Positions 53,329 through 62,414 of a DNA stretch of 64,000 nt are shown piece after piece (within the stretch, counting starts at the first letter, position 1; the number at the start of each line of letters is the position of its first letter). A model generated the notes under the pieces. It was not told the origin of the DNA and made no database searches. It saw nothing but the letters and a program-made list of their open reading frames with translations. The stretch spans positions 62,001-126,000 of the forward strand of contig NZ_SNYN01000008.1 of NCBI RefSeq assembly GCF_004363075.1. The letters run 5' to 3'. Source of the stretch: Actinorugispora endophytica. GTDB lineage: Bacteria; Actinomycetota; Actinomycetes; Streptosporangiales; Streptosporangiaceae. The position numbers were made by a program, and so were the translations under genes.

Positions 53329-55824
53329 TCAGTCCCCCCGCAGCGCGGCCAGCACCTCCGGCAGCCCCTCGGGCGTCACCAGGACGTCCCGCGCCTTGGA
53401 GCCCTCGCTGGGGCCGACGATGTCGCGGCTCTCCATCAGGTCCATCAGCCGCCCCGCCTTCGCGAAGCCGACCCGGAGCTTGCGCTGCAGCATCGAGGTC
53501 GACCCGAACTGGGTGGTGACCACCAGCTCGATCGCCTGGAGGAGCAGGTCGAGGTCGTCGCCGACCTCCTCGTCGACCTCCTTCTTCCTGGCCTCCCCGA
53601 CCCCCACGTCCTCGCGGTAGGTCGGCTGGGCCTGCTTCTTGCAGTGCTCGACGATCGCCCGGATCTCCTTCTCCGAGACCCAGGCGTTCTGGAGCCGGAT
53701 GGGCTTGGACGAGCCCATCGGCAGGAACAGCGCGTCGCCCTTGCCGACCAGCTTCTCCGCGCCCGGCTGGTCCAGGATGACCCGGCTGTCCGAGAGGCTG
53801 GAGGTGGCGAAGGCCAGCCGGGAGGGCACGTTCGCCTTGATCAGGCCGGTGACCACGTCGACGCTGGGACGCTGGGTGGCCAGCACCAGGTGGATGCCCG
53901 CCGCGCGGGCCAGCTGGGTGATGCGCACGATCGCCTCCTCGACGTCGCGCGGGGCGACCATCATGAGGTCGGCGAGCTCGTCCACGATGACCAGCAGGTA
54001 CGGGTACGGCTCGTAGGTGCGCTCGCTGCCCGGCGGCGCGGTGAGCTCCCCCGACCGGACAGCGGCGTTGAAGTCGTCGACGTGCCGGTAGCCCGACGCC
54101 GCGAGGTCGTCGTAGCGCCGGTCCATCTCGCCGACGACCCACTGGAGCGCGTCGGCGGCCTTCTTCGGGCTGGTGATGATCGGCGTGATGAGGTGCGGGA
54201 TGCCCTCGTACATGGTCAGCTCGACCCGCTTGGGGTCGACCAGGATGAGCCGGACCTCGTCGGGGGTGGCGCGCATCATGATCGAGGTGATGAGCCCGTT
54301 GATACAGGTCGACTTGCCCGCGCCGGTCGCGCCCGCGACCAGCACGTGCGGCATCTTGGCCAGGTTGGCCACCACGTCGGCGCCCTCGACGTCCTTGCCC
54401 AGGCCCACCAGCATCGGGTGGTCGTCGGATGTCGCGGCGGTGGAGCTCATGACGTCGCCGAGGCTGACCAGGTCCTTGTCGGTGTTGGGGATCTCCACCC
54501 CGATCGCGGACTTGCCCGGGATCGGCGACAGGATCCGCACGTCGGCGCTCTTGACGGAGAGCGAGATGTTCTTGGTCAGGGCGGTGACCTTCTCGACCTT
54601 CACCGCCGGGCCCAGTTCGATCTCGTAGCGGGTGACCGTCGGGCCCCGGGTGAACCCGGTGATCTCGGCGTCCACGTTGAACTGCTCCATGACGCCGGTG
54701 AGCGCCTCCACCACGGCGTCGTTGGCCCTGGTGCGGGGCTTGGGCGGGGTCCCCGGCTTGAGCAGGCGCGGGGACGGCAGCCCGTAGTCGCCGTCCACCA
54801 CCCGCGACGGGATGGACAGCTGCTCGACGCCGCTCGGCGCGGGCGTGGGGTCGGGGGCCGTGAGGGGGGCGGGCACGGTTTCGGGCCTCGTCCTCGCCCT
54901 GCCGGCGGCCACCACGGGGGTGTCGAAGGGGCGCTCGTGGTCCCCGGCGTGGGTCTCGAACTCGGCGGTGTTCTTCCTCGCCCCCGTTCTGCGCCTGCGC
55001 CGGGGAGCGGCCTCCTCCCCTCCGTCGAGGACGTCCGTCCCCGCGGAGGTGTCGTCGTCGCGGACCGCGATCCCGCCGAGGAGCCGGCCGAGCCGTTCGG
55101 GGATCCGGTGGACCGGCGTCGCCGTGACGACGAGGAGGCCGAACAGCACCAGCATGAACAGGAGCGCGCCGGTCAGCCATGGCGTGATGAGCAGGCTGAG
55201 CGGGCCCGAGGCCGCGAACCCCAGGAGCCCGCCCGCGCGGCGTACCGCCTCCTGCCCCTCGGAGGGCCAGGGGACGCCGTGCCCGATGTGGATGAGGCCC
55301 AGCAGGCCGATCAGCAGCGCCGCGGAGCCGATGGCCAGGCGGCCCCCGTCGGTTCGGCCGGTGCCGGGGGTGCGCATGAGCCGCCACGCGAACGGCAGGC
55401 AGACCAGCGGGACCACCGGCGCGAAGGTGCCCACGCCGCCGGCGATCACCATGCGGGTGGCGTCCAGCAGCGGGCTCTCGGCGTCCCACCACACGGCCGC
55501 GGCGATCAGGAGCCCCGCGGCGAGCAGGATCATCCCCGCGCCGTCCCTGCGCAGGTCCGGGTCGAGACCTCGGGCGCTCCGGCCGGTGGCGCGGGCCAGG
55601 CCGCCCACCGTGTGCGCGAGCAGCCGCCAGATCATCAGCAGGAACCGTCCGAACAGGGTGAACAGCAGCGCGATGGGCCCCTCGGAGGTCTCCGGCCGCC
55701 TGGCCGGGGCCCGCTTGGCGGGCTGCCTGGACCGGGGAACCGTGGTCGAGGGGCGGCGGGCCGGGGCCTTTCTTCCCGATCCGCCACTGGAACGCTGGGA
55801 GGTCTTGGGCGCACGGGTGGCCAT
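53329..55824 (-). CDS. ftsK: DNA translocase FtsK/SpoIIIE
   Basis: An 831-residue DNA pump that moves chromosomes through the closing septum. N-terminal basic lead of about 50 residues, then four or more helices between about 50 and 245. A linker at about 255-355 is followed by the motor. The beta/ATPase part has GATGAGKSTCINGLITSIMM (Lys504) and VIVDELADLMMVAPRDVEEA (Asp615). The C-terminal gamma domain (DDLDLLLQAIELVVTTQFGS) binds polar DNA signals. In Streptomyces this protein acts at sporulation septa. The gene is followed by the RodZ-like gene 164 bases downstream. Confidence 0.96.
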   Translation of the reverse strand: MATRAPKTSQRSSGGSGRKAPARRPSTTVPRSRQPAKRAPARRPETSEGPIALLFTLFGRFLLMIWRLLAHTVGGLARATGRSARGLDPDLRRDGAGMILLAAGLLIAAAVWWDAESPLLDATRMVIAGGVGTFAPVVPLVCLPFAWRLMRTPGTGRTDGGRLAIGSAALLIGLLGLIHIGHGVPWPSEGQEAVRRAGGLLGFAASGPLSLLITPWLTGALLFMLVLFGLLVVTATPVHRIPERLGRLLGGIAVRDDDTSAGTDVLDGGEEAAPRRRRRTGARKNTAEFETHAGDHERPFDTPVVAAGRARTRPETVPAPLTAPDPTPAPSGVEQLSIPSRVVDGDYGLPSPRLLKPGTPPKPRTRANDAVVEALTGVMEQFNVDAEITGFTRGPTVTRYEIELGPAVKVEKVTALTKNISLSVKSADVRILSPIPGKSAIGVEIPNTDKDLVSLGDVMSSTAATSDDHPMLVGLGKDVEGADVVANLAKMPHVLVAGATGAGKSTCINGLITSIMMRATPDEVRLILVDPKRVELTMYEGIPHLITPIITSPKKAADALQWVVGEMDRRYDDLAASGYRHVDDFNAAVRSGELTAPPGSERTYEPYPYLLVIVDELADLMMVAPRDVEEAIVRITQLARAAGIHLVLATQRPSVDVVTGLIKANVPSRLAFATSSLSDSRVILDQPGAEKLVGKGDALFLPMGSSKPIRLQNAWVSEKEIRAIVEHCKKQAQPTYREDVGVGEARKKEVDEEVGDDLDLLLQAIELVVTTQFGSTSMLQRKLRVGFAKAGRLMDLMESRDIVGPSEGSKARDVLVTPEGLPEVLAALRGD

Positions 55825-55920
55825 GGGCGCAGCCTACTAAGGAAGGCCCGCCGGATTCAGGCACCCGCGGGGGCGTGTCGCGGTCCGGTGCGGACGGACC
55901 GCGCGGGAGCGCCCCCGCGC

Positions 55921-55980
55921 CGTGGCCCTGTGTTCTCCCCGGTGCCGGCCCGGGGACCGGGGGGAGGCCACAGGACCACG
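55921..55980 (-). terminator. Nested hairpin terminator after rnj
   Basis: CGTGGCCCTGTG at 55921-55932 pairs with 55969-55980 with one mismatch, enclosing a further GC-rich stem (CCCCGGT / ACCGGGG). It begins 12 bases past the rnj stop on the reverse strand. Confidence 0.75.
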
Positions 55981-55992
55981 GTGGGGAGCGGC

Positions 55993-57678
55993 CTAGATCT
56001 CGACCACCACGGGCACGATCATCGGCCTGCGCCGGTAGGTGTCGCTGACCCAGCGGCCGATGCTGCGGCGCACCAGCTGGCGGAGCTGGCTGGTGTCGTT
56101 GATCCCCTCGGTGGCGGCCCGGTCCAGGGCGTCCTGGATCCTGGGGAGGACGTCGTCGTACGCCTCGGCGTCGATGCCCGCGCCGCGGGTGTGGATCTGC
56201 GGCTCCCCGATGATCTTGCCGGTCGTGGACTCCACCGCGATGATCACCGAGATGAAGCCCTCCTCGCCGAGGATGCGGCGGTCCTTGAGCGCCGCCTCGG
56301 TGACGCCGCCGACGGAGGTGCCGTCCACGTAGACGTACCCGGCCTCCACGACGCCCGTGATGCGCGCCCTGCCCTTGTACAGGTCGACCACGACGCCGTC
56401 CTCGGCGATGGCCACCCGGTCCTCGGGGATCCCGCTGAGCCTGGCCAGCTGGGCGTGGGCGCGCAGGTGCCGCCACTCGCCGTGCACCGGCATGAAGTTG
56501 CGCGGCCGGACCATGTTGAGCACGTACAGCAGCTCACCGGCGGGGGCGTGACCGGACACGTGCACCAGGGCGTTGCCCTTGTGCACGACCTTGGCGCCCC
56601 AGCGGGTCAGCCCGTTGATCACCCGGTTGACCGAGTTCTCGTTGCCCGGGATCAGCGAGGAGGCCAGGACGACCGTGTCGCCCGGCTCGATGTGGATCTG
56701 GTGGTCCCGGTTGGCCATCCGGCTCAGCGCGGCCATGGGCTCGCCCTGCGAACCGGTGCACACCAGCACGACCTTCTCGGGCGGCAGGCCGTCGAGCTCC
56801 TTGACGTCGACCAGCAGCCCGCCGGGGATCTTCAGGTAGCCCAGGTCGCGCGCGATGTTCATGTTGCGCACCATCGAGCGGCCCACGAAGGCGACCTTGC
56901 GGCCGTGCGTGTGGGCGGCGTCCAGCACCTGCTGCACGCGGTGGATGTGCGAGGCGAAGCTGGCCGTGATGATGCGCTTGTCGGCCTTGGCGAAGACGCT
57001 GTCGATGACGTTGGCGATGTCGCGCTCGCTGGTGACGAACCCGGGCACCTCGGCGTTGGTGGAGTCCGACAGCAGCAGGTCCACGCCCTCGGCCCCGAAG
57101 CGGGCGAACCCGCCGAGGTCGGTGATGCGGCCGTCCAGCGGCAGCTGGTCCATCTTGAAGTCGCCGGTGTGCAGCAGCGTGCCGGCGGGCGTCCGGACGC
57201 CGACGGCCAGCGCGTCCGGGATGGAGTGGTTGACCGCGAAGAACTCCAGGTCGAACGCGCCGAAGGAGTGTCGCTCCCCCTCGGACACCTGGACCAGTTC
57301 GGGCTTGATGCGGTGCTCGCCGAGCTTGGCCGAGATGAACGCCAGCGTCAGCCGCGAGCCCACCAGCGGGATGTCCGCGCGCTCGCGCAGCAGGAACGGG
57401 ACCGCGCCGATGTGGTCCTCGTGCCCGTGGGTCAGCACGATCGCCTCGATGTCGTCGAGACGGTCCCGGATGTACTCGAAGTCCGGGAGGATCAGGTCGA
57501 TTCCGGGCTGCTCCTCCTCGGGGAACAGCACACCGCAGTCGATGACCAGCAGCTTTCCGGCGTACTCGAACACCGTCATGTTGCGGCCGATCTCGCCCAG
57601 GCCGCCGAGAGCGACGACTCTCAGCGCGCCCTTGGGCAGTGGTGGCGGCGGGCCGAGTTCGGGATGGGGATGGCTCAT
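55993..57678 (-). CDS. rnj: Ribonuclease J
   Basis: A 561-residue metallo-beta-lactamase/beta-CASP ribonuclease with 5'-exonuclease and endonuclease activity in related organisms. The metal motif is HGHEDHIG (His84 to His89), followed by HTGDFKMDQLPLDGRI. The beta-CASP part has ITASFASHIHRVQQVLDAAH and GNALVHVSGHAPAGELLYVL. A C-terminal domain of about 100 residues follows. Start at 57678 overlaps the dapA stop by four bases (ATGA), so dapA and rnj are one coupled operon, as in other actinomycetes. A nested hairpin terminates it. RNase Y is also encoded in the window. Confidence 0.96.
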   Translation of the reverse strand: MSHPHPELGPPPPLPKGALRVVALGGLGEIGRNMTVFEYAGKLLVIDCGVLFPEEEQPGIDLILPDFEYIRDRLDDIEAIVLTHGHEDHIGAVPFLLRERADIPLVGSRLTLAFISAKLGEHRIKPELVQVSEGERHSFGAFDLEFFAVNHSIPDALAVGVRTPAGTLLHTGDFKMDQLPLDGRITDLGGFARFGAEGVDLLLSDSTNAEVPGFVTSERDIANVIDSVFAKADKRIITASFASHIHRVQQVLDAAHTHGRKVAFVGRSMVRNMNIARDLGYLKIPGGLLVDVKELDGLPPEKVVLVCTGSQGEPMAALSRMANRDHQIHIEPGDTVVLASSLIPGNENSVNRVINGLTRWGAKVVHKGNALVHVSGHAPAGELLYVLNMVRPRNFMPVHGEWRHLRAHAQLARLSGIPEDRVAIAEDGVVVDLYKGRARITGVVEAGYVYVDGTSVGGVTEAALKDRRILGEEGFISVIIAVESTTGKIIGEPQIHTRGAGIDAEAYDDVLPRIQDALDRAATEGINDTSQLRQLVRRSIGRWVSDTYRRRPMIVPVVVEI

Positions 57679-58652
57679 GCGGATCCTTCCGTCAGCCGTT
57701 CCACTCCCACGACGCTCGCCGGGACGGCCTGGTGCGGGGCCAGTCCGATCGGCCCCTTCACCCCCGCCGCGGCCAGGTCCTCGCGCAGCAGCGCCTGCAG
57801 CTCCGCCGAGGCGTCGGCGAGCGGTGTGCGCACCGAGCCGCCCGGCAGCCCGAACATGTTGAGCACGGCCTTGGTCGTGATCACGCCCTGGGTGCGGAAC
57901 ATCCCGGTGTAGACCGGGGTCAGCCGACGGTGGATGGCCAGTGCCCGGGTGACGTCGCCGGAGTGGTAGGCCTCGATCATTTCGTACAGATCTGAGCCGA
58001 CGATGTGGCTGACCACGCTCACAAAGCCGGCGGCGCCGATGGAGAGCATCGGCAGGTTGAACATGTCGGTTCCGCAGTAGTAGGCCAGGCCGGTGCGCTC
58101 CATCACCCAGGAGCTGGCGCCGAGGTCGTCCTTGGCGTCCTTGTTGGCGACGATGCGGGGGTGTTCGGCCAGGCGGACCAGCGTCTCCGAGGCGATCGGG
58201 GTCCCGGTGCGGTGCGGGATGTCGTAGAGCATCACCGGCAGCCCGGTGGAGTCAGCGATCGCGGTGAAGTGGCGCAGCAGCCCCTCCTGGGGCGGCTTGT
58301 TGTAGTAGGGGGTGACCGTCAGCAGGCCGTGCGCGCCCGCGCGCTCGGCGGCTTCGGCCAGCTCGATACTGTGCCGGGTGTCGTTGGTCCCGACCCCCGC
58401 GACAACGGTGACCCGGTCGCCGACCGCCTCGACGACGGTGCGCAGGATGCGGTCCTTCTCGTCGTCGCTCGTGGTCGCGGACTCTCCGGTGGTCCCGCTG
58501 ATGACGAGGCCGTCGTTGCGCTGCTCGTCGACCAGGTACACCGCCAGTCGGGCCACTCCGTCGTAGTCGACGTCGCCGTTGTCGTGCATGGGGGTGACCA
58601 TCGCGGTCAACATCTGGCCGAAGGGCGCGTTCGGCGTAGTACTGCCTACCAT
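57675..58652 (-). CDS. dapA: 4-hydroxy-tetrahydrodipicolinate synthase
   Basis: A 325-residue enzyme that condenses pyruvate with aspartate semialdehyde in the lysine/diaminopimelate pathway. The Schiff-base lysine is Lys171 in IVANKDAKDDLGAS; the catalytic Tyr143 is in YDIPHRTG, and GTTGESATTSDDEK and TPYYNKPPQEGLLRHF complete the active site. With dapF at 22425 the window has two dap genes. The N-terminus MVGSTTPNAPFGQMLTAMVT is normal. dapB and thyX, often adjacent in actinomycetes, are absent. Coupled to rnj. Confidence 0.96.
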   Translation of the reverse strand: MVGSTTPNAPFGQMLTAMVTPMHDNGDVDYDGVARLAVYLVDEQRNDGLVISGTTGESATTSDDEKDRILRTVVEAVGDRVTVVAGVGTNDTRHSIELAEAAERAGAHGLLTVTPYYNKPPQEGLLRHFTAIADSTGLPVMLYDIPHRTGTPIASETLVRLAEHPRIVANKDAKDDLGASSWVMERTGLAYYCGTDMFNLPMLSIGAAGFVSVVSHIVGSDLYEMIEAYHSGDVTRALAIHRRLTPVYTGMFRTQGVITTKAVLNMFGLPGGSVRTPLADASAELQALLREDLAAAGVKGPIGLAPHQAVPASVVGVERLTEGSA

Positions 58653-58733
58653 GCTGCAAACGGTACCGCGAAAGCCGGACGGAGCGCGCCAAGGGCCCTC
58701 GTCGCAGGTCGCCGTGGCGCGCTGTCCGGTGTC

Positions 58734-59114
58734 CTACTCGTCGTCGTCCCCGCCGACGAACAGGCTCAGCAGCCAGCTGACGACCGCGACGATGATGGCG
58801 CCCCAGAAGGCGGCCCAGAAGCCGTCGATCTCGAAGGGGAGGCCCAGCAGGCCCGCGAACCAGTCGGTGAGCAGGAGCAGCAGCGCGTTGACGACCAGGC
58901 CGACCAGGCCGAGCGTGAGGACGTAGAAGAGGCAGCCCACCGTCTTGACGATCGGCTTGATGACGGCGTTGACGAGGCCGAAGATCGCTCCGACCGCGAG
59001 GTAGACAAGGACCGTGGTGACCGTGTCGTCGGTGGTGACCCTGATTCCCTCGACCAGGAACACCGCCGCCCAGAGCGCGACCGCGTTGACGATGACTCGA
59101 ATAAGGATGCTCAC
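58734..59114 (-). CDS. Phage-holin-family (DUF1469/holin IV type) membrane protein
   Basis: A 126-residue protein with four predicted transmembrane helices: about 6-24, 33-54, 60-83 and 92-118. The sequence ISVNAVALW-type first helix, VNAVIKPIVKTVGCLFYVLT and WGAIIVAVVSWLLSLFVGGD match the YvlD/phage-holin IV family common in bacteria outside phage. No phage genes are nearby. Function unknown; membrane-associated. The end GGDDDE is acidic. Confidence 0.88.
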   Translation of the reverse strand: MSILIRVIVNAVALWAAVFLVEGIRVTTDDTVTTVLVYLAVGAIFGLVNAVIKPIVKTVGCLFYVLTLGLVGLVVNALLLLLTDWFAGLLGLPFEIDGFWAAFWGAIIVAVVSWLLSLFVGGDDDE

Positions 59115-59260
59115 ACCGACGATGCTCCCACGCCGGGCCTTCCGGTTGAATACCGGTTCCCGGTGTCAGGGGGAATCCCAGGGTCGTGCCGGAGCCGTCT
59201 CGGGGGCTGGGACGATGGGTCCCGGTCGAGTGGACTGCCGAGCGAAGAGGGACCCCTGCC

Positions 59261-59803
59261 GTGTCGACACAGCGTTTTGTCCGGGCCGCCCGTGGCGAGG
59301 ACGTCGGAGCCATCGTGAGCGTGCAGGTGGCCGCCTGGCGGGACATGTACGGCGGGGTGCTGCCCGAGCAGGTGCTGGCCGAGCTGTCCGGCGCGGAGGC
59401 CGGCGAGCGGTTCGCCGGGCAGTGGCGGGCCGCGGTCGACCACCCCCCGACGTCGCGGCACCGGCTGCTGGTCGCCACCGACGAGCGGGCGGTCGTGGGC
59501 TTCGCGGCGGTCGGCCCGGCCGAGGACCCGGACCGCTGGCCCGGCACCGACGCCGAGGTCTACGCGCTGCACGTGGACCCCCCGCACGCGCGTCAGGGGC
59601 ATGGCAGCCGACTGCTGAACGCGCTGGTCGACCACCTGGTCGACGACGGCTTCCAGGCGGTCTACGTGTGGACGCTGGAGCAGGACAACCCGCTGCGCTC
59701 CTTCCTGGAGGACGCGGGATGGCGGGCCGACGGCGCCCGCCGCGAACTGGACATGGGGGTCCTCGTCCCGATGGTCCGGCTGCACGCGGCCATCAGCCGC
59801 TGA
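59261..59803 (+). CDS. GNAT-family N-acetyltransferase
   Basis: A 180-residue acetyltransferase. The acetyl-CoA loop is DPPHARQGHGSRLLNALVDH (QGHGS), and ALHVDPPHAR is the preceding beta-strand. The C-terminal part has VYVWTLEQDNPLRSFLEDAG, the usual GNAT motif B with AG-W. Substrate unknown. The GTG at 59261 follows AAGAGGG after about ten bases; the open frame extends to 59186. It is followed after 75 bases by menA and diverges from the holin-like gene. Confidence 0.85.
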   Translation: MSTQRFVRAARGEDVGAIVSVQVAAWRDMYGGVLPEQVLAELSGAEAGERFAGQWRAAVDHPPTSRHRLLVATDERAVVGFAAVGPAEDPDRWPGTDAEVYALHVDPPHARQGHGSRLLNALVDHLVDDGFQAVYVWTLEQDNPLRSFLEDAGWRADGARRELDMGVLVPMVRLHAAISR

Positions 59804-59878
59804 CCGGGCACCCGGTCCCCGGCGATACGGTGGACCGGATGTGCAGGGCGCCTGCTCGCAGCGGGCGAGCGGGCCGGG

Positions 59879-60766
59879 ATGGAAGTGGGTCCGACGGTGG
59901 CCACGGTCAGCCAATGGGTGGCGGGTGCGCGCCCGCGCACACTGCCTAGCTCGATCGTCCCGGTGGCCGTGGGCACCGGCGTCGCCTTCGGCGCCGACTC
60001 CGCCGTCTGGTGGAGGGCGCTGCTGGCGATGGCCGTGGCGCTGGCGCTCCAGGTCGGGGTGAACTACGCCAACGACTACAGCGACGGGATCCGCGGCACC
60101 GACGAGGGGCGGGTGGGGCCGGTCCGGCTGACCGCGACCCGCCTCGCCGCGCCCCGGCAGGTGCTCGCCGCCGCCTGGGCGTCCTTCGCCGCGGCGGCGG
60201 CCGCCGGGCTGGTCCTGGTCGCCGTGTCCTCCTGGTGGCTGCTGCTGGTGGGCGCGGCCGCGATCACGGCCGCCTGGTTCTACACCGGCGGGAAGAACCC
60301 CTACGGCTACCGGGCGCTGGGCGAGGTGTCGGTGTTCGTGTTCTTCGGCCTGGTCGCGGTGGCCGGGACGGTCTTCGTGCAGGTGGGTTCGGTGCCGTGG
60401 CAGGGCTGGGTCGCGGCCGTCCCCGTGGGGCTGCTGTCGTGCTCGGTGCTGGTGATCAACAACGTCCGCGACATCCCCACCGACGTCGGGAGCGGCAAGC
60501 GGACCCTGGCGGTGCTGCTCGGCGACACCCGGGCCCGGTGGCTGTTCGCCGCGTGCGTGGCCGGCGCGTTCGCGACCGCCCTCGTCACGACCGCGGTGAG
60601 CTGGTGGGTGCCGCTGGTGCTGCTGTCGGCCCCCCTGGCGGTCCGCCCGTGCGCGCGGGTGCTGCGCGGCGAGACCGGCCCCGCCCTGGTCCTCGGCCTC
60701 GGCGAGACCGGCCGGTTCCAGCTGGCCTTCGGCGTGCTCTACACGGTCGGCCTCGCGCTGGGGTGA
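59879..60766 (+). CDS. menA: 1,4-dihydroxy-2-naphthoate polyprenyltransferase
   Basis: A 295-residue UbiA-type membrane enzyme of menaquinone synthesis. The first Asp-rich motif is NYANDYSDGIRGTDEGRVGP, the second is INNVRDIPTDVGSGKRTLAV, both typical of MenA. Eight or nine hydrophobic segments are visible. ALAVRPCARVLRGETGP and ALGLGETGRFQLAFGVLYT near the C-terminus are also family features. The product feeds the quinone pool to which GlcF should deliver electrons. Start ATG at 59879; the Val at VATVSQW is a shorter alternative. No other men gene is in the window. Confidence 0.94.
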   Translation: MEVGPTVATVSQWVAGARPRTLPSSIVPVAVGTGVAFGADSAVWWRALLAMAVALALQVGVNYANDYSDGIRGTDEGRVGPVRLTATRLAAPRQVLAAAWASFAAAAAAGLVLVAVSSWWLLLVGAAAITAAWFYTGGKNPYGYRALGEVSVFVFFGLVAVAGTVFVQVGSVPWQGWVAAVPVGLLSCSVLVINNVRDIPTDVGSGKRTLAVLLGDTRARWLFAACVAGAFATALVTTAVSWWVPLVLLSAPLAVRPCARVLRGETGPALVLGLGETGRFQLAFGVLYTVGLALG

Positions 60767-60886
60767 CGGGAGCGCGCCGGACACCGCGACACCTCGGCGG
60801 GCCGTTCGGTTCGGGCCGCTCGCGGCCTTCCCCCGACCCCGTCCCGTCATCGAATCGTGACGGCCCGCCTACTACGCTCGGGTGCC

Positions 60887-61468
60887 ATGAGACCTCCTCG
60901 AACCCCTCTCACCACGGCGCTGTCGCTCGCCGCGTGCTCCCTACTGCTGGCGGGATGCAGCGCGGTCGGCGACGGCGAGAACCCGGAGCAGGCCCCCGAC
61001 CGGTCTTCGGAACCGGTGAACGGCGGCAGGGTCGAGCCCGGAGAGAGCGAACCGCGCGAGACCCTCGCGAGCCAGGACGTGACCGACAACGGGGCCGACC
61101 TGCACATCGCGATCCACGAACTGGCCCGGCGCGGCGAGACCGTGGAGCTCACCTTCTCCCTGACCAACACCGACAGCGACGACGACTGGAGCTTCGCGGG
61201 CCGGCTCGCCGGGGTGAACATCCTGCACGAGGACGCCAACACCGTCGCCGCGGTGGAGCTGGTCGACCCGGTCAACAGCAAGGTGCACCTGGTCGCCCGC
61301 GACAGCGAGGACAACTGCGTGTGCTCGGACGCGCCGTGGGGCGACATCCTCGAACCGGGCGACTCGGTGCTGATCAGCGCGACCTTCGGCGCTCCCCCCG
61401 AGGACGTGTCGGCCATGACCGTGCGCATGCCGATGGCAGGGAGCTTCAACGATGTCCCGATCGGCTGA
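60887..61468 (+). CDS. Unrecognised lipoprotein overlapping an OmpA-domain gene
   Basis: A 193-residue lipoprotein. MRPPRTPLTTALSLAACSLL leads to the lipobox LAGC with Cys24. The mature part has an acidic low-complexity start (GDGENPEQAPDRSSEPVNGG) and an Ig-like beta fold is suggested by alternating strands (DNGADLHIAIHELARRGETV, ELTFSLTNTDSDDDWSFAGR). Two Cys in DNCVCSDAP may form a disulfide. It overlaps the next gene by 17 bases, so the two are cotranslated. Similar lipoprotein-OmpA pairs occur in actinomycetes; function unknown. Confidence 0.75.
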   Translation: MRPPRTPLTTALSLAACSLLLAGCSAVGDGENPEQAPDRSSEPVNGGRVEPGESEPRETLASQDVTDNGADLHIAIHELARRGETVELTFSLTNTDSDDDWSFAGRLAGVNILHEDANTVAAVELVDPVNSKVHLVARDSEDNCVCSDAPWGDILEPGDSVLISATFGAPPEDVSAMTVRMPMAGSFNDVPIG

Positions 61469-62099
61469 GCCGCGGGGCCGCGCCCGCACGCTGCTGGGCG
61501 CCGTGCTGCTGCTCGGCACCGCCTCGCTGGTCCCCGCGGGCTCGGCGGCGGCCGACGAGACCGCGCAGCCCCTTTCCGAGGACTTCTCCGACCAGCAGGT
61601 CGCCTCGGCGCCCATCCTCGACCTCGAACTGCCCGTGCGCGACCTGGCCGCGCCGGTGCGGGACCTGACGTTCGCCACCGCCAACGAGGACGGCTCGGTC
61701 ACCGACTCGGTGGACACCGAGGAGCGCACCGTCACGCTGGCCGCCGACGTGCTGTTCGAGTTCGACGAGGCCGCCCTCGGCCCCGAGGCCGAGGACGTGC
61801 TGGCGGAGGCCGCCGGAATCCTGCGCTCCGACGCGGTCGGCGCGACCGTGCGGATCGACGGCCACACCGACGCCAGGGGCTCGGAGGAGTACAACCAGAC
61901 CCTGTCGGAGGAGCGCGCCCGGACGGTCGAGACGGAACTGGACGCCCTGCTGGCCGACGTGGACGTCTCCTTCGAGACCGAGGGCCACGGCTCCGCCGAC
62001 CCGGTCGAACCCAACGAGCTCGACGGGGAGGACAACCCCGACGGCCGCGCGGCGAACCGCCGGGTGGAGATCAGCTTCCCGCCCCCGGAACCGCGCTGA
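61452..62099 (+). CDS. OmpA-domain envelope protein
   Basis: A 215-residue secreted protein with a signal peptide (about 1-35, SLVPAGSAAADE) and an OmpA-like C-terminal domain at about 98-210. That domain has LFEFDEAALGPEAEDVLAEA, IDGHTDARGSEEYNQTLSEE, and AANRRVEISFP. OmpA-like domains bind peptidoglycan through meso-diaminopimelate. Gram-positive versions are found in actinomycetes near lipoproteins like the one that overlaps this start by 17 bases. Probably the pair acts together in the cell wall; this is inference. Confidence 0.9.
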   Translation: MSRSAEPRGRARTLLGAVLLLGTASLVPAGSAAADETAQPLSEDFSDQQVASAPILDLELPVRDLAAPVRDLTFATANEDGSVTDSVDTEERTVTLAADVLFEFDEAALGPEAEDVLAEAAGILRSDAVGATVRIDGHTDARGSEEYNQTLSEERARTVETELDALLADVDVSFETEGHGSADPVEPNELDGEDNPDGRAANRRVEISFPPPEPR

Positions 62100-62102
62100 T
62101 CC

Positions 62103-62148
62103 TGACCTTTCCGGGGTCTCGGAGACGGTCGAGACCCCGAAAAGGTCA
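62103..62148. repeat. GATC-type intergenic palindrome, copy 2 (also a likely terminator)
   Basis: TGACCTTTCCGGGGTCTCG at 62103-62121 and 62130-62148 pair at 18 of 19 positions with an 8-base loop, four bases after the OmpA-domain stop. Read on the reverse strand it starts GATCTTGACCTTTTCGGGG. It closely matches the palindrome at 7659-7702. Confidence 0.85.
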
Positions 62149-62214
62149 AGATCGGCGGGAAACACCACGAACCGGACGCCTTCCCGCGGTCCCCTCCCCG
62201 ATCGAAGCGCGCCT

Positions 62215-62266
62215 TTCGGAACCCGGGCTCCGAACGGGTTGGAAACCGTGCAATCACATGTTGGAA
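62215..62266. promoter_or_regulatory. Possible glpK operator region
   Basis: TTCGGA / TCCGAA arms at 62215-62234 are followed by two direct repeats, GTTGGAA at 62238-62244 and 62260-62266, 22 bases apart or two helical turns. An IclR-type regulator such as GylR would fit, by analogy only. The rest of the 315-base gap holds no gene. Confidence 0.35.
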
Positions 62267-62414
62267 TTGGCTGGTCCCTTCCCGCAGCCAGGGCCTCCGC
62301 GCCACGCCGCCGAAACGACCACCGGACCGGCGGGGCGGCGGACGTTCCCGTTCACGAGAGAGCTGGTAGAACACGCACGGCCCAGTCCCCACGCACCACC
62401 GGAGGCGAACACCG

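Noticed and set aside
53261-57912. Very long open frames overlapping ftsK and rnj (1071 aa reverse, 1422 aa forward)
   Set aside because: They are Arg/Gly/Pro/His-rich shadows caused by high GC3 and lie over well-recognised genes in other frames.
58734-59114. Holin-like gene as a prophage sign
   Set aside because: No integrase, capsid, lysin or tail gene is nearby; this family is common in bacterial chromosomes.
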